Positions 1 to 9,864 of a stretch of 64,000 bases of DNA are shown piece by piece. The position numbers and the translations under genes were made by a program. A model generated the notes under the pieces. It was not told where the DNA came from, did no database searches, and saw only the letters and a program-made list of their open reading frames with translations. The stretch comes from Burkholderia pseudomultivorans. Lineage in GTDB: Bacteria; Pseudomonadota; Gammaproteobacteria; Burkholderiales; Burkholderiaceae. Position 1 is the stretch's first letter, and the number at the start of each line of letters is the position of its first letter. The stretch covers positions 868,001 to 932,000 of the forward strand of contig NZ_CP013378.1 in the NCBI RefSeq assembly GCF_001718415.1, given 5' to 3'.

Positions 1-2
1 AA

Positions 3-1133
3 GTCTCGGACGCGCCGCAACAGCCGTACGTCGATCCGCTCGCGGCTCAGGTGGCCGAGATCACGCCCGGCCTGGCGGCCGGCAATGTGCTTTCCGTCGC
101 CGATACGCCGTCCGGAATGCTTTCGCAGGCCCGCGCCGCCTCGATCGGCCGTGCCGGCATGCTCGTCACGGCAGTCCGCAGCCACGACGACGTTCTGGAT
201 GACGTCAGGATGGCGCCCAGGACATCCACGGCATTTCCCGACGCCGCGCAACTCGCCCACTACGAGGGACGCGGCCTGCATGAAAGCGACGACCGGCTGC
301 ACGCGCGCACGCGAAATCGTATCGAGATCAGGGAATGCGCCGGTCATACGCTCGAGTGCATCGGCGCCGATGGCAACGTGCAGACGTACTACCCGGTGAA
401 GTCGCTGTGGCTCACGCTGCAGGACATCCAGGTCGTCACGCGGCTGGAGCCTGCGGGCGGCGCAGCCTGTTCGACGCTGTCGACTTATGTGCAGGGAACC
501 GCGAGTCTGGACGATTGCCGGCTGTCGATCATTGGCGAGGCGCACAACAGCACGCGCACGGTCCACATCACCTTCGCGGCCCGCGAGATTGGCGCGACTG
601 AACGACGAGGTCTTCGCGCGTTGCAGGACGAACTCGGTATCGCCCTGTCCGACGACCCGCTCGGCACGGCAAGGCTCGGCTACAACGAGTCCGACGATGA
701 GATGCAGGAGCCGGCTCAGTGGTGGGCGTTGTGCGACGTGCCGGCCAGCAGCATGCAGGCGCTTGCCGACGGCGTCGAAGCGGGACGGGTGACCGCTGTC
801 AAGGCCGGGTTGTGCCTGCGGGGCGTCTACACGTCGGCCCCGTCTGGCGCCCCGCAGGCCGGCGGGCTGCGCGTGTTCCTGCGCCCCGGCCAGGACGGCA
901 GTCCGGTGGAAACGCCGCCATCAGCCAGCGGATATGTCGTCTATCTCGCCATCGATCTGCCGAAAGTCAACCTGCCCGGAGACGGCCAGCCCGCGCAGGT
1001 GGCGGTGCGCGCGGGCGACGGGAATGCCATCGGCGCATTGACGGAAAGGCTCGACAAGGTGTTCGCCGGCTTGAAGTGGCTCGCTGCGCTGGTCGCGATC
1101 CTCGTTGTTGTTCTGCTGATCAAGGGGCGGTAA
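3..1133 (+). CDS. Hypothetical protein with C-terminal membrane anchor, 5' end cut by the window
   Basis: The reading frame is open from the first bases of the window, so the start lies upstream. A GTG at 51 is possible, but there is no ribosome binding site before it and the coding pattern continues further 5'. About 376 residues are visible. The body is soluble and of mixed composition with no motif I recognise. The last 20 residues form a hydrophobic helix (WLAALVAILVVVLLI) followed by KGR and the stop, as in tail-anchored inner-membrane proteins. No neighbour explains its role; the xyl operon downstream points towards it and is separated by about 530 bp. Function unknown. Confidence that this is a real gene is good because of codon bias, length and the clean membrane anchor. 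Confidence 0.7.
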   Translation, partial: VSDAPQQPYVDPLAAQVAEITPGLAAGNVLSVADTPSGMLSQARAASIGRAGMLVTAVRSHDDVLDDVRMAPRTSTAFPDAAQLAHYEGRGLHESDDRLHARTRNRIEIRECAGHTLECIGADGNVQTYYPVKSLWLTLQDIQVVTRLEPAGGAACSTLSTYVQGTASLDDCRLSIIGEAHNSTRTVHITFAAREIGATERRGLRALQDELGIALSDDPLGTARLGYNESDDEMQEPAQWWALCDVPASSMQALADGVEAGRVTAVKAGLCLRGVYTSAPSGAPQAGGLRVFLRPGQDGSPVETPPSASGYVVYLAIDLPKVNLPGDGQPAQVAVRAGDGNAIGALTERLDKVFAGLKWLAALVAILVVVLLIKGR

Positions 1134-1667
1134 CAACGCTGACGCCCGGGCATGAGAATCGACGACCTTGCGCGCTTCGTCGCCCGCGCGCCCGGGATGA
1201 ATGATGCCCTTCGAGATTCCCGCCAGCAGACGCTGGTCGGATGCGGCGGGTTGGCGTCACGCGATCACGTTGCGCCACGCGTCGGTAAAGAACTTCTCGA
1301 CCGGGCCGCTTATGTATCAACACTGAAACGTCCTTTCGGCCTCTCGCGCAGCCGTTCGGGCGCGGCACGCTCGGCAGGGACGATCCCCGCATGATCGGTT
1401 CGATGTACCACCGCTGAAACACTTTCACCGTCTCAACGCAGCTTTTCGTGCCGTCTCGGCTCCGAGACCCGATGAGCATGCAAAGCAACTCGATGGGACG
1501 CCCCTTGCACCGGCATCCGTCGGCCGTAGCGCTCGTTCCGCGCGCAAATCACTTCCGCGCGTTCCACTTCGAGGCCGACTTCGACTCGATGCCTCGCCGG
1601 CTTGGCCTGTCCTGAAGGCGTTCGACCGGCCTGTTCCGCGTACGCTCCTCCAGGCCGGCCGCCCCCC
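1134..1667. other. Gene-free interval between the hypothetical gene and xylH
   Basis: About 530 bp in which no open frame has convincing codon bias, a ribosome binding site or a recognisable product. A minus-strand frame near 1255-1310 reads YISGPVEKFFTDAWRNVIA before a stop, preceded by an in-frame stop and no start. This could be a gene relic, but I cannot assign it to a family. The last 70 bases contain the candidate xylH terminator listed separately. Confidence 0.4.
1626..1658 (-). terminator. Candidate terminator hairpin after xylH
   Basis: CCGGCCTG (1626-1633) pairs exactly with CAGGCCGG (1651-1658) across a 17-nt loop, 10 bp beyond the xylH stop. There is no clear T run, so it may only stabilise the transcript end. 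Confidence 0.35.
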
Positions 1668-2879
1668 TCACCGCCGATTCGACCGCGACACCACGTCGAT
1701 CCACACCGCCAGCACCAGCACCGCGCCCTTGACGATCATCTGCCAGTACGCGTCGACGTCCAGCATCGACATGCCGTTGTCGAGACTCGCCATCACGAGT
1801 GCGCCGATCAGCGCGCCATAGACGGTGCCCGAGCCGCCGCGCATCGACGTGCCGCCGATGAAGCACGCGGCGATCGCGTCGAGTTCGCCCATCGTGCCCG
1901 CCGACGGCGAGCCCGCCGCAAGCCGCGCGGTGTTCACGATGCCCGCGAACGCGCACATCAGCCCCATCAGCGCGAAGATCGCGAGCTTCACGCGATCGGT
2001 GTCGACGCCGGACAACCTCGTCGCCTCGAGGTTCGAGCCGACCGCATAGATGCGCCGGCCGAACACGGTCTGCGTCGCGATCCACGAGAACACGCCGAGC
2101 AGCGCGAGCAGCAGCAGCACCGGCACCGGAATGCCGCCGTACCGGTCGAGCGTCGCAACGAACGCGAACAGCACGACGCCCGCGCCCGCGATCTTCACGG
2201 CGTCCTGCCACAGCGGTGCGACCGCGAGCCGGTAGCGGCGCCGCGTGCCGCGCTGGCGCACGACCAGCAACGCGACGAGCGCGAACAGCAGCAGCGCGAG
2301 GCCGTCCCCCGCCACGCGCGGCAGGTAGCCCTGCCCGAGGAACACGAACCCGTCGGACACCGGCGCGATCGTCGAGCCGCCTGTCACGCCGAGCAGGATG
2401 CCGCGAAACGCGAGCATCCCGCCGAGCCCGACGATGAACGACGGCACGCGCCGATAGGTCGACCACCAGCCGTTGAAGAGGCCGGCCAGCACGCCGAGCG
2501 CGAGCACGGCCGGCACCGTCGCCGCGACCGGCCAATGGCGATTCACGTCGAGGATCGCCGCAACGCCGCCGAGCAGCCCGAGCAGCGAGCCGACCGACAG
2601 GTCGATCTCGCCCGCGATGATCACGAACACCATCCCGCACGCGAGCATGCCGGTGATCGACATCTGCCGCAGCAGGTTCGACAGGTTGCGCGGCGTGACG
2701 AACGCGCCGTCGGTCAGCACCGAGAAAAACGCCCAGATCGCGACGACCGCGAACAGCAGCGCGAGGATCTTGTAGCGCACGAAAAGCTGGCGCAGCGGAC
2801 GCCCGTCGAGACGGCCGCCCGGGCGGCGCGCCGCGGCGTCCTGCGCGGCCGGCGTGGAAGAAGACAGTTCGGAATTCAT
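1668..2879 (-). CDS. xylH: Xylose ABC transporter permease XylH
   Basis: Inner-membrane permease of the high-affinity D-xylose importer. The 403-residue protein has a polar N-terminal tail of about 40 residues followed by about ten hydrophobic segments. It carries the [12 protein letters not shown] stretch near residue 95, characteristic of the BPD_transp_2 permeases of ribose/xylose-type systems, and a second conserved block [19 protein letters not shown] near 330. It is the last gene of xylA-xylB-xylF-xylG-xylH. Its ATG overlaps the TGA of xylG by 4 bp (2876-2879), so translation is probably coupled. Length and order match XylH of proteobacterial xylose operons. Confidence 0.93.
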   Translation of the reverse strand: MNSELSSSTPAAQDAAARRPGGRLDGRPLRQLFVRYKILALLFAVVAIWAFFSVLTDGAFVTPRNLSNLLRQMSITGMLACGMVFVIIAGEIDLSVGSLLGLLGGVAAILDVNRHWPVAATVPAVLALGVLAGLFNGWWSTYRRVPSFIVGLGGMLAFRGILLGVTGGSTIAPVSDGFVFLGQGYLPRVAGDGLALLLFALVALLVVRQRGTRRRYRLAVAPLWQDAVKIAGAGVVLFAFVATLDRYGGIPVPVLLLLALLGVFSWIATQTVFGRRIYAVGSNLEATRLSGVDTDRVKLAIFALMGLMCAFAGIVNTARLAAGSPSAGTMGELDAIAACFIGGTSMRGGSGTVYGALIGALVMASLDNGMSMLDVDAYWQMIVKGAVLVLAVWIDVVSRSNRR

Positions 2880-4435
2880 ATCACACTCGCTGCGTTAGGT
2901 TCGGTCGGCCGCGCGACCGGCTTCAGTGCGGCGCCGAGTATCTGTTCCTGCGTGAGGCCGTCGTTGACGAAGTCGCCGCGCAGCTCGCCTTCGCCGATCA
3001 CCAGCACGCGGTCGGCCAGCCCCAGCACTTCGGGCAGTTCCGACGACACGACGATCAGCGCGACGCCGCGCCTGGCGAGCGCAAACACGAGACGGTAGAT
3101 CTCGGCCTTCGCGCCCACGTCGACGCCGCGCGTCGGCTCGTCGAGAATCAGCACCTGCGGCTCGGCCAGCAGCATTCTCGCCAGCACCGCCTTCTGCTGG
3201 TTGCCGCCCGACAGGCTCGCGATCGGCAGGAACGGATGCGCGGCGCGCACCGACAGGCGCTGCATCTCGGTGCGGATCGCGTCGAGCTCGGCGGCCGCGT
3301 CGATCCGCCCGCGCGCCGCGAAGCGCCGCAACACCGCCAGCGTGATGTTGTGGCCGACGCCGAGCTGCGGCACGATGCCGTGGCGCTTGCGATCCTCGGG
3401 CACCATCGCGATGCCGGCGCGTATCGCGTCGGACGGCGAGCGGATCGCGAGCGGCTGCCCGTTCATCAGCACGGTCGCCGTGCACGCGCCCGGATACGCG
3501 CCGAAAATCGCCTGCATCAGCTCGGTGCGCCCCGCGCCGACGAGCCCGGCCACGCCGAGGATCTCGCCGCGCCGCACGCTGAACGACACGTCGTCCACCC
3601 GCTTGCGGCGCGGGTTCGTCACGTCGCGGCAGGTCACGTGGCGCGCCTCCAGCACGACCTCGCCGATTTCATGCGGCTCGCGGGGATACAGGTCGCGAAT
3701 CTCGCGGCCGACCATCATCGCGATGATCCGGTCGGTCGTCAGCGTCCGCATCGGCTCGGTCGCGACATGGCGGCCGTCGCGGATCACGGTGACCGTATCG
3801 CACACGGCCTCGACCTCGTCGAGCTTGTGCGAGATGTACACGCATGCGACGCCGCGGCGCTTCAAGTCGCGCACGATGTCGAGCAGGATGCGCGTCTCGG
3901 CGGCGCTCAGCGACGACGAAGGTTCGTCGAGGATCAGCAGCTTCGCACGCTTGTTCAGCGCCTTCGCGATCTCGATCAGCTGCTGGTGGCCGCCGCCGTA
4001 GTTCGTCACCGGCTGCGCGACGTTGATCGCGTCGATCCGCAGTTCGCGCAGCAGTTCCTCGGCTCGCCCGATCATCGCCGCATAGTGCATGCGCCCGCCC
4101 GGCAGCGTGATCTCGTTGCCGAGGAAGATGTTCTCGGCCACCGACAGCTCGGGCACCAGCATCAGCTCCTGGTGGATGATCACGATGCCCGCGCGCTCGG
4201 TGTCGCGCACGCCGGATGCGACGAGCGGCGCGCCTTCCCAGCGGATCTCGCCGTCCCAGGTGCCGTGCGGGTAGACGCCCGACAGCACTTTCATCAGCGT
4301 CGACTTGCCCGCGCCGTTCTCGCCGCACAGCCCGACGCACTCGCCGGGCCGCACGGTCAGGTCGATGCCGTCGAGCGCTTTCACGCCGTCGAATTCCTTG
4401 ACGATGCCGCGCATCGTCAGCAAGGGTTCGGTCAT
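2876..4435 (-). CDS. xylG: Xylose ABC transporter ATP-binding protein XylG
   Basis: Double-domain sugar ATPase (519 residues) that energises xylose import. The first domain has Walker [10 protein letters not shown] near residue 38, a [15 protein letters not shown] signature and Walker [12 protein letters not shown]. The second half has a degenerate P-loop region ([11 protein letters not shown]) and a [15 protein letters not shown] signature followed by [16 protein letters not shown], the usual asymmetry in RbsA/XylG/MglA proteins. It lies between xylF and xylH. The gap after xylF is 60 bp and carries a small hairpin, which may lower expression of the ATPase relative to the binding protein. 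Confidence 0.93.
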   Translation of the reverse strand: MTEPLLTMRGIVKEFDGVKALDGIDLTVRPGECVGLCGENGAGKSTLMKVLSGVYPHGTWDGEIRWEGAPLVASGVRDTERAGIVIIHQELMLVPELSVAENIFLGNEITLPGGRMHYAAMIGRAEELLRELRIDAINVAQPVTNYGGGHQQLIEIAKALNKRAKLLILDEPSSSLSAAETRILLDIVRDLKRRGVACVYISHKLDEVEAVCDTVTVIRDGRHVATEPMRTLTTDRIIAMMVGREIRDLYPREPHEIGEVVLEARHVTCRDVTNPRRKRVDDVSFSVRRGEILGVAGLVGAGRTELMQAIFGAYPGACTATVLMNGQPLAIRSPSDAIRAGIAMVPEDRKRHGIVPQLGVGHNITLAVLRRFAARGRIDAAAELDAIRTEMQRLSVRAAHPFLPIASLSGGNQQKAVLARMLLAEPQVLILDEPTRGVDVGAKAEIYRLVFALARRGVALIVVSSELPEVLGLADRVLVIGEGELRGDFVNDGLTQEQILGAALKPVARPTEPNAASVI

Positions 4436-4454
4436 TCGTTCATGCCTCGCAGTA

Positions 4455-4470
4455 GGCGCGCGGACGCGCC
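4455..4470 (-). promoter_or_regulatory. Intercistronic hairpin between xylF and xylG
   Basis: GGCGCG (4455-4460) and CGCGCC (4465-4470) form a perfect 6-bp stem with a 4-nt loop, 25 bp after the xylF stop. Hairpins at this position in sugar ABC operons commonly protect the binding-protein mRNA or cause partial termination. The second sugar operon has an equivalent one after ytfQ. Confidence 0.35.
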
Positions 4471-4495
4471 GGTTGGCGGCCCGCGCGTCGCGCCG

Positions 4496-5524
4496 TTACT
4501 GGCTCGCCAGCTGCGCCTGGGTGTAGAAGCCGTCCTTCACGACGATGTCGACGTTGCGCTTGGTGAGCAGCGTCGGCTGCAGCAGCACCGTGTCGACCTT
4601 CTTCCTGCCGTTGTCGTATTGCGCGTTGAAGGCGGGTTTGGTGCCCTTCGCGAGATCGACGGCGAGCTTCGCCGCTTCGCTCGCGATCAGCTTGAGCGGC
4701 TTGTAGACGGTCATCGTCTGCGTGCCGGCGATCACGCGCTTGACCGCCGCGAGGTCGGCATCCTGCCCGGACACCGGCACCTTGCCGGCCAGATGCTGCG
4801 CGGCGAGTGCCTGGATCGCACCGCCCGCGGTGCCGTCGTTCGACGCGACGATCGCGTCGATCTTGTTGTTGTTCGCGGTCAGCGCATCCTCGACGATCCG
4901 CAGCGCGGTCGACGCGCTCCACTCGGGCACCCACTGCTGGCCGACGATCTTGATGTCGCCGCGATCGACCGCTGGCTTCAGCACCTTCATCTGCCCTTCG
5001 CGCAGCATCTTCGCGTTGTTGTCGGTCGGCGCGCCGCCGAGCAGGAAGTAATTGCCCTTCGGCTTCGCGTCGTAGACGCCCTGCGCCTGCAGTTCGCCGA
5101 CCTTCTCGTTGTCGAACGAGATGTAGGCATCGACGTCGGCGTCGAGAATCAGCCGGTCGTACGACACCACCTTGATGCCCGCCTTGCGCGCTTCGGCCAC
5201 GACGTTGCCGAGCGTCTTCGAATTGAACGGCACGATGACGATCACGTCCACGCCGCGCGAGATCAGGTTCTCGATCTGCGAGATCTGCCGCTCCTCGCTG
5301 GCATCCGCCGACTGCACGGACACTTTCGCGCCGAGCTTCGTCGCCGCGGCGACGAAATAATCGCGGTCGCGCGACCAGCGCTCGACGCGCAGGTCGTCGA
5401 TGCAGAAGCCGATCTCGGGCTTGTCCTTGCTCGCATGCGCAAGCGGCGCGCAAAGCGCGAGGGCCGCCAGCGCGGCGGTGCCGGCCAGCGCGTTCAGTAC
5501 GGTACGACGCGTCACGGTTTTCAT
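4496..5524 (-). CDS. xylF: D-xylose-binding periplasmic protein XylF
   Basis: Periplasmic substrate-binding protein of the xylose importer (342 residues from the chosen start). The ATG at 5524 is preceded by GAGGAGTGGAGAC and opens a twin-Arg/Sec-like signal peptide (MKTVTRRTVLNALAG, hydrophobic core, LAHAS cleavage site). The frame extends about 67 codons further 5' with non-native composition that runs into xylB, so that extension is rejected. The mature part begins KPEIGFCIDDLRVERWSRDRDYF, typical of XylF in the periplasmic-binding-protein type 1 fold; VSGQDADLAAVKRVIAG near the C-terminal third is also conserved. It follows xylB by 49 bp. Confidence 0.92.
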   Translation of the reverse strand: MKTVTRRTVLNALAGTAALAALALCAPLAHASKDKPEIGFCIDDLRVERWSRDRDYFVAAATKLGAKVSVQSADASEERQISQIENLISRGVDVIVIVPFNSKTLGNVVAEARKAGIKVVSYDRLILDADVDAYISFDNEKVGELQAQGVYDAKPKGNYFLLGGAPTDNNAKMLREGQMKVLKPAVDRGDIKIVGQQWVPEWSASTALRIVEDALTANNNKIDAIVASNDGTAGGAIQALAAQHLAGKVPVSGQDADLAAVKRVIAGTQTMTVYKPLKLIASEAAKLAVDLAKGTKPAFNAQYDNGRKKVDTVLLQPTLLTKRNVDIVVKDGFYTQAQLASQ

Positions 5525-5573
5525 GTCTCCACTCCTCTTTATTGGACTGCTACGAATGCCGGGCAGCCGGCTT

Positions 5574-7052
5574 TCACGCACCGGCCGCAAACACCGGTTC
5601 GAGCGCGCGATACAGCGCGCGAAAGGTCGGCCGCCGCACGTCGCGATACCACGCGTGGCGCGCCATGTCGGGCTCCCGCACCGCCGCCACGGGCGGCTGC
5701 GGGCACACCGCGTCGAGCGATGCATCCGGTTCGAGCGCCAGATGCGCGAGCCGCGCGGCGCCGAGCGCCGGGCCCACCTCGCCGCCGGCGCGCAGCGTCA
5801 GCGCGCGGCCGCTCAGGTCGGCGAGCATCTGCGTCCAGTACGCGCTGCGCGAGCCGCCGCCGATGACCGTGATGCTTTCGGGTGCCAGCCCGGCCGCATG
5901 CAGCGCGTCGATCCCGTCGAGCAGCGCGAAGCCGACGCCTTCGAGCGTCGCGTTCGCGAGATCCGCGCGCTGCGTGTCGGGCGTCAGCCCGTAGAACACG
6001 CCCTTCGCGTTCACGTCGTTGTGCGGCGTGCGTTCGCCGCTCAGGTAAGGCAGGAACCACGGGCGGTCCGCGCGCGCGTTCGTTTCCGCGTCGGCGAGCA
6101 GCGCGGCGACGCCGTCGTAACCGGCCAGCTGCGCGGTGAAATCGACGCAGCCGGCCGCATTCAGCATCACCGACATCAGGTGCCAGGTGTGCGGCAGCGC
6201 GTGACAGAAGCTGTGCACCGCCGAGTCCGGATTCGCGCGAAAGCCGTCCGATACCGCGAAATAAACGCCCGACGTGCCGAGCGACAGCAACGCATCGCCG
6301 GGCCGCACGATGCCGACGCCGACCGCGCCGGCCGCGTTGTCGCCGCCGCCCGCGACCACCGGAATCTCGCGCAGCCCGAGCGTGCGGGCGACGGCCGGCA
6401 GCAGCGTGCCGGTGATGCGGTTGCCCTCGAACACGGCAGGCACCTGCGCGCGCGACAATCCGCACGCAGCGAGCAGCGCGTCGTCGTAGTCGCGCTTCGC
6501 GACGTCGAGCCACAGCGTGCCCGCCGCATCCGACGGATCGGTCGCGAACACGCCGGTCAGCCGGTAGCGCAGATAGTCCTTCGGCAGCAGCACCTGCGCG
6601 ATCCGCGCGAAGACCTCGGGTTCGTGCCTGCGCACCCACAGCAGCTTGGGCGCCGTAAAGCCCGGCATCGCGAGATTGCCGGCGACCGCGTGCAGCGCGG
6701 GCGCCAGTCGCTCGAGTTCCGCGCACTCCGCATCCGCGCGCCCGTCGTTCCAGAGGATCGCCGGGCGCAGCACGTCGCCGTGCGCGTCGAGCAGCGTCGC
6801 GCCATGCATCTGCCCGGTCAGGCCGAGCGCATCGATGTCGCGCGGATCGATGCCGGCCGCACGCGCATCGGCGACGAGCGCGGCGAGCGCGCCGCACGCC
6901 GCATCCCACCAGTCGTGCGGCGCCTGTTCGGACCAGCGCGGCCGCGGCCGGCTCACCGCGAGCGGCCGGCTCGCGCTGGCCCGCACCGCGCCGTCGCGGT
7001 CGAGCAGCACGGCCTTCACGCCCGAGGTGCCGAGATCGAGTCCGATGTACAT
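5574..7052 (-). CDS. xylB: Xylulokinase XylB
   Basis: FGGY-family kinase (492 residues) that phosphorylates D-xylulose to xylulose 5-phosphate. The N-terminal ATPase fold has DLGTSGVKAVLLD near residue 6, followed by GLTGQMHGATLLD, and a C-terminal half with GGGDNAAGAVGVG and GGGSRSAYWTQMLADL. I use the ATG at 7052; a GTG three bases further upstream is in frame. The gene starts only 4 bp after the xylA stop, so the two enzymes are translationally linked. Length matches family members of about 480-500 residues. Confidence 0.92.
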   Translation of the reverse strand: MYIGLDLGTSGVKAVLLDRDGAVRASASRPLAVSRPRPRWSEQAPHDWWDAACGALAALVADARAAGIDPRDIDALGLTGQMHGATLLDAHGDVLRPAILWNDGRADAECAELERLAPALHAVAGNLAMPGFTAPKLLWVRRHEPEVFARIAQVLLPKDYLRYRLTGVFATDPSDAAGTLWLDVAKRDYDDALLAACGLSRAQVPAVFEGNRITGTLLPAVARTLGLREIPVVAGGGDNAAGAVGVGIVRPGDALLSLGTSGVYFAVSDGFRANPDSAVHSFCHALPHTWHLMSVMLNAAGCVDFTAQLAGYDGVAALLADAETNARADRPWFLPYLSGERTPHNDVNAKGVFYGLTPDTQRADLANATLEGVGFALLDGIDALHAAGLAPESITVIGGGSRSAYWTQMLADLSGRALTLRAGGEVGPALGAARLAHLALEPDASLDAVCPQPPVAAVREPDMARHAWYRDVRRPTFRALYRALEPVFAAGA

Positions 7053-7056
7053 CACG

Positions 7057-8379
7057 TCAACGCAGCCCGTAGATCGCCTGGTTCACGATATTCTCGAGCC
7101 GTTCCTGTGCGCCGCTCGCGTGCTGCGGGTTCACGCCCCGTGCGAGCGCATCGGCGGCGAGCGACTCGAGCGTGTAGCCGCCCGACAGGATCTCGCGGCC
7201 GAACGCGCTGTCCCACTGCGCGTAGCGCTGCCGGCGCAGCGCGTCGAGCCGGTCGTTCTCGACCAGCACGGCGGCGCGTTCGAGCGCGAGCGCGAGCACG
7301 TCGATCGCGCCGACATGGCCGTAGAACAGATCCTCCGGATCGACGCTCTGGCGACGCACCTTCGCGTCGAAGTTCATGCCGCCCGTGGTAAAGCCGCCGT
7401 GGCGCAGAATCTCGTAGAACGCGAGCGTCAGCTCCTCGACGCTGTTCGGAAACTGGTCGGTGTCCCAGCCGTTCTGCGGATCGCCGCGATTCGCGTCGAC
7501 GCTGCCGAACACGCCGAGCGCGAACGCGTTCGCGATCTCGTGATGAAACGAGTGGCCGGCGAGCGTCGCGTGATTCGCCTCGATATTCACGCGTATCTCG
7601 TGCTGCAATCCGTATTGCGTGAGGAAGCCGTGCACGGTCGCGACGTCGTAGTCGTACTGGTGCTTGGTCGGCTCCTGCGGCTTGGGTTCGATCAGCAGCG
7701 CGCCGTCGAAGCCGATCCGGTGCTTGTGTTCGACGACCATCGACAGGAAGCGCGCAAGCTGTTCGCGTTCGCGAACGAGATCGGTGTTGAGCAGCGTCTC
7801 GTAGCCTTCGCGGCCGCCCCACAGCACGTAGTTCTCGCCGCCGAGCCGATGCGTCGCGTCGAGCGCGTGACGCACCTGGGTGGCCGCCCATGCGAACACG
7901 TCGGGATTCGGGTTGGTCGCCGCGCCCGCCGCGAAGCGCGGATGCGAGAACAGGTTCGCGGTGCCCCACAACAGCCGGACGCCGGTCGCCTGCTGGCGCT
8001 CGCCGAGGTAGTCGACCATCCGCGCGAAGTTCTCCACGTATTCGCGAAGGTTGTCGCCTTCCGGCGCGACGTCGGTGTCGTGGAAGGTATAGAACGGCGT
8101 GCCGAGCTTCGAGAAGAACTCGAACGCGGCATCGGCCTTCTGCCGCGCGCGTTCGAGCGCGTCGCCCGGCTGCTGCCACGGACGCCTGAACGCGCCCTGG
8201 CCGAAGATGTCGTGACCCGGCCACACGAACGTGTGCCAGTAGCACACCGCGATCCGCAGATGCTCTTCGAGCGTCTTGCCGAGCACCTTCTTCGTGCGGT
8301 CGTAATAGTGGTAAGCCAGCGGGTTGTCCGACTGCGGACCTTCGTAGCGAATCGCGGGAATCTGTTCGAAATACGACAT
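7057..8379 (-). CDS. xylA: Xylose isomerase XylA
   Basis: Interconverts D-xylose and D-xylulose in the cytoplasm with two divalent metal ions. The 440-residue product has the standard proteobacterial length. Family motifs are present: [37 protein letters not shown] (metal-binding Glu and His) and [18 protein letters not shown]. The ATG at 8379 gives [21 protein letters not shown], the usual N-terminus, and GGAGAC lies just upstream; a longer frame into the promoter is rejected. First gene of the xyl operon, divergent from xylR, and therefore probably activated by XylR plus xylose. Confidence 0.95.
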   Translation of the reverse strand: MSYFEQIPAIRYEGPQSDNPLAYHYYDRTKKVLGKTLEEHLRIAVCYWHTFVWPGHDIFGQGAFRRPWQQPGDALERARQKADAAFEFFSKLGTPFYTFHDTDVAPEGDNLREYVENFARMVDYLGERQQATGVRLLWGTANLFSHPRFAAGAATNPNPDVFAWAATQVRHALDATHRLGGENYVLWGGREGYETLLNTDLVREREQLARFLSMVVEHKHRIGFDGALLIEPKPQEPTKHQYDYDVATVHGFLTQYGLQHEIRVNIEANHATLAGHSFHHEIANAFALGVFGSVDANRGDPQNGWDTDQFPNSVEELTLAFYEILRHGGFTTGGMNFDAKVRRQSVDPEDLFYGHVGAIDVLALALERAAVLVENDRLDALRRQRYAQWDSAFGREILSGGYTLESLAADALARGVNPQHASGAQERLENIVNQAIYGLR

Positions 8380-8492
8380 GGCGTCTCCATCCGGTTTCTT
8401 GTTGCGGTGCGGCGCGCATCGCGATCGCGCGGCGCCGAATTCGATCTGGCTGGATCGTGCCTCCGCGCCCCGGCGCCCGCAATTGCGAAATT

Positions 8493-8530
8493 GCGCAGCA
8501 CGCTTAACGTTTCTTGCCAGCGTGCTGCGC
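8493..8530. promoter_or_regulatory. Perfect 12-bp inverted repeat in the xylA-xylR divergent promoter
   Basis: GCGCAGCACGCT (8493-8504) and AGCGTGCTGCGC (8519-8530) are exact reverse complements separated by 14 nt (spacer TAACGTTTCTTGCC). The element lies almost exactly midway between the two start codons (about 110 bp from each). Just to its left is a direct repeat of AATTGCG (8481-8495 region). It could be the XylR operator or another regulator's site. With no T run and its position between divergent genes, termination is unlikely. Confidence 0.45.
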
Positions 8531-8548
8531 ACGGCGCGCGTTCCGTCC

Positions 8549-8554
8549 TACAAT
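8549..8554 (+). promoter_or_regulatory. Candidate -10 box for xylR
   Basis: TACAAT at 8549-8554 is 86 bp before the xylR ATG. No good -35 hexamer lies 16-18 bp upstream, which would suit an activator-dependent promoter. Confidence 0.25.
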
Positions 8555-8640
8555 CGGCGAACGCAAGACAAGCGCGCGACACCGCGCGCGCCCGGAGACA
8601 ACCGCGTGACGCCCCGGACGGCGCGCGCTTCGAGACCGAG

Positions 8641-9837
8641 ATGACCCGTCCCCCTTCCGCCCAGACGCCGCACCGCATCGCGCTGCTGTTCAACGCCAAC
8701 AAGGTCTACGACCGCGAGATCATCAGCGGCATCGGCCAGTACCTGCGCTCGACGCGCGTGGTGTGGGACCTGTTCCTCGAAGACGACTTCCGCTGCCGGC
8801 TCGCCGGCATCGAGCATTTCGACGGCAACGGCATCATTGCCGACTTCGACGATCCGGCCGTGGCCGACGCGCTCGCCGGCTCGCCGCTGCCGATCGTCGC
8901 GCTCGGCTCGTCTTACGAGAATCCGGCGCAGTATCCGCCGGGCGTGCCGTATATCGCGACCGACAACGCGAAGCTCGTGTCGCTCGCCTACACGCACCTG
9001 ATCGGCGCCGGCCTCGCGCACTTCGCGATGTACAGCCTGCCCGTCGCGCAGCAGAACCGCTGGGCGCAGCAGCGCGAACTGGCGTTCGACCGGCTCGCGC
9101 GCGCGGACGGGCTCGACGCACCGATCTACCGCGGGCTGTCGACGAGCGCATCGGAGTGGAATCATGCGATCGAGCAGCTGATCGGCTGGCTGCATGCGCT
9201 GCCGAAGCCGGTCGGCGTCATCGCGGTGACCGACGCGCGCGCGCGGCACCTGCTGCAGGCCTGCCTGATCGCCGGCCTCGCGGTGCCGGAACAGGTCGCG
9301 ATCATCGGCATCGACAACGATCCGCTCACGCGCACGCTGACGCGCATTCCGCTGTCGTCCGTCATCCAGGGCACCGAGGAAATGGGCCGGACCGCCGCGC
9401 ACCTGCTGCATCAGATGCTGCGCGGCGCGCGTTTTCCCGACCGGCGGATCCTCGTGCCGCCGGTCGGCATCAACGTGCTCGAATCGACGCGCCACCAGCC
9501 GCTCGCGAGCCCGCACGTGATGCGCGCCCGCCATTTCATCCGCCAGTACGCGTGCCAGGGCATCAAGACCGAACAGGTCGCCGACTACGTGGGCGTGTCG
9601 CGCTCGCTGCTCGAAGAACACTTCCGGCGCGAACTGCAGCGCACCGTGCATCAGGAGATCCTGCGCCACAAGCTCGAAGCGGCGCAGGCGCTGCTCGCCG
9701 GTCGACAGGCATCGAGCGCCGAAGTCGCGATCCGCTGCGGGTTTACGTCGCTCCAGTACATGTACGCAGTGTTCCGGCGCGAGCTGGGATGCACGCCGCG
9801 CGAATACCAGGAACGCGCCGCCGTCGCCGCGCACTGA
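8641..9837 (+). CDS. xylR: Xylose operon regulator XylR
   Basis: AraC-type activator of xylose genes (398 residues). The N-terminal 280 residues are a periplasmic-binding-protein-like sensor (HRIALLFNANKVYDREIISGIGQYLR; later VAIIGIDNDPLTRTLTRIPLSSV), and the C-terminal 100 residues carry two helix-turn-helix motifs (QVADYVGVSRSLLEEHFRREL and AIRCGFTSLQYMYAVFRRELG). This fusion of a LacI-like sensor to an AraC domain is the hallmark of XylR. It is divergent from xylA across 260 bp and is followed 27 bp later by galM. Confidence 0.93.
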   Translation: MTRPPSAQTPHRIALLFNANKVYDREIISGIGQYLRSTRVVWDLFLEDDFRCRLAGIEHFDGNGIIADFDDPAVADALAGSPLPIVALGSSYENPAQYPPGVPYIATDNAKLVSLAYTHLIGAGLAHFAMYSLPVAQQNRWAQQRELAFDRLARADGLDAPIYRGLSTSASEWNHAIEQLIGWLHALPKPVGVIAVTDARARHLLQACLIAGLAVPEQVAIIGIDNDPLTRTLTRIPLSSVIQGTEEMGRTAAHLLHQMLRGARFPDRRILVPPVGINVLESTRHQPLASPHVMRARHFIRQYACQGIKTEQVADYVGVSRSLLEEHFRRELQRTVHQEILRHKLEAAQALLAGRQASSAEVAIRCGFTSLQYMYAVFRRELGCTPREYQERAAVAAH

Positions 9838-9864
9838 AGCCGGCCCTTCACATCGAATCCACCC

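Noticed and set aside
3236-5866. An 876-codon plus-strand frame opposite xylG and xylF.
   Set aside because: Antisense shadow of GC-rich coding DNA. It has Arg-, His- and Asp-rich composition, no ribosome binding site, and the minus-strand genes are clear homologues.
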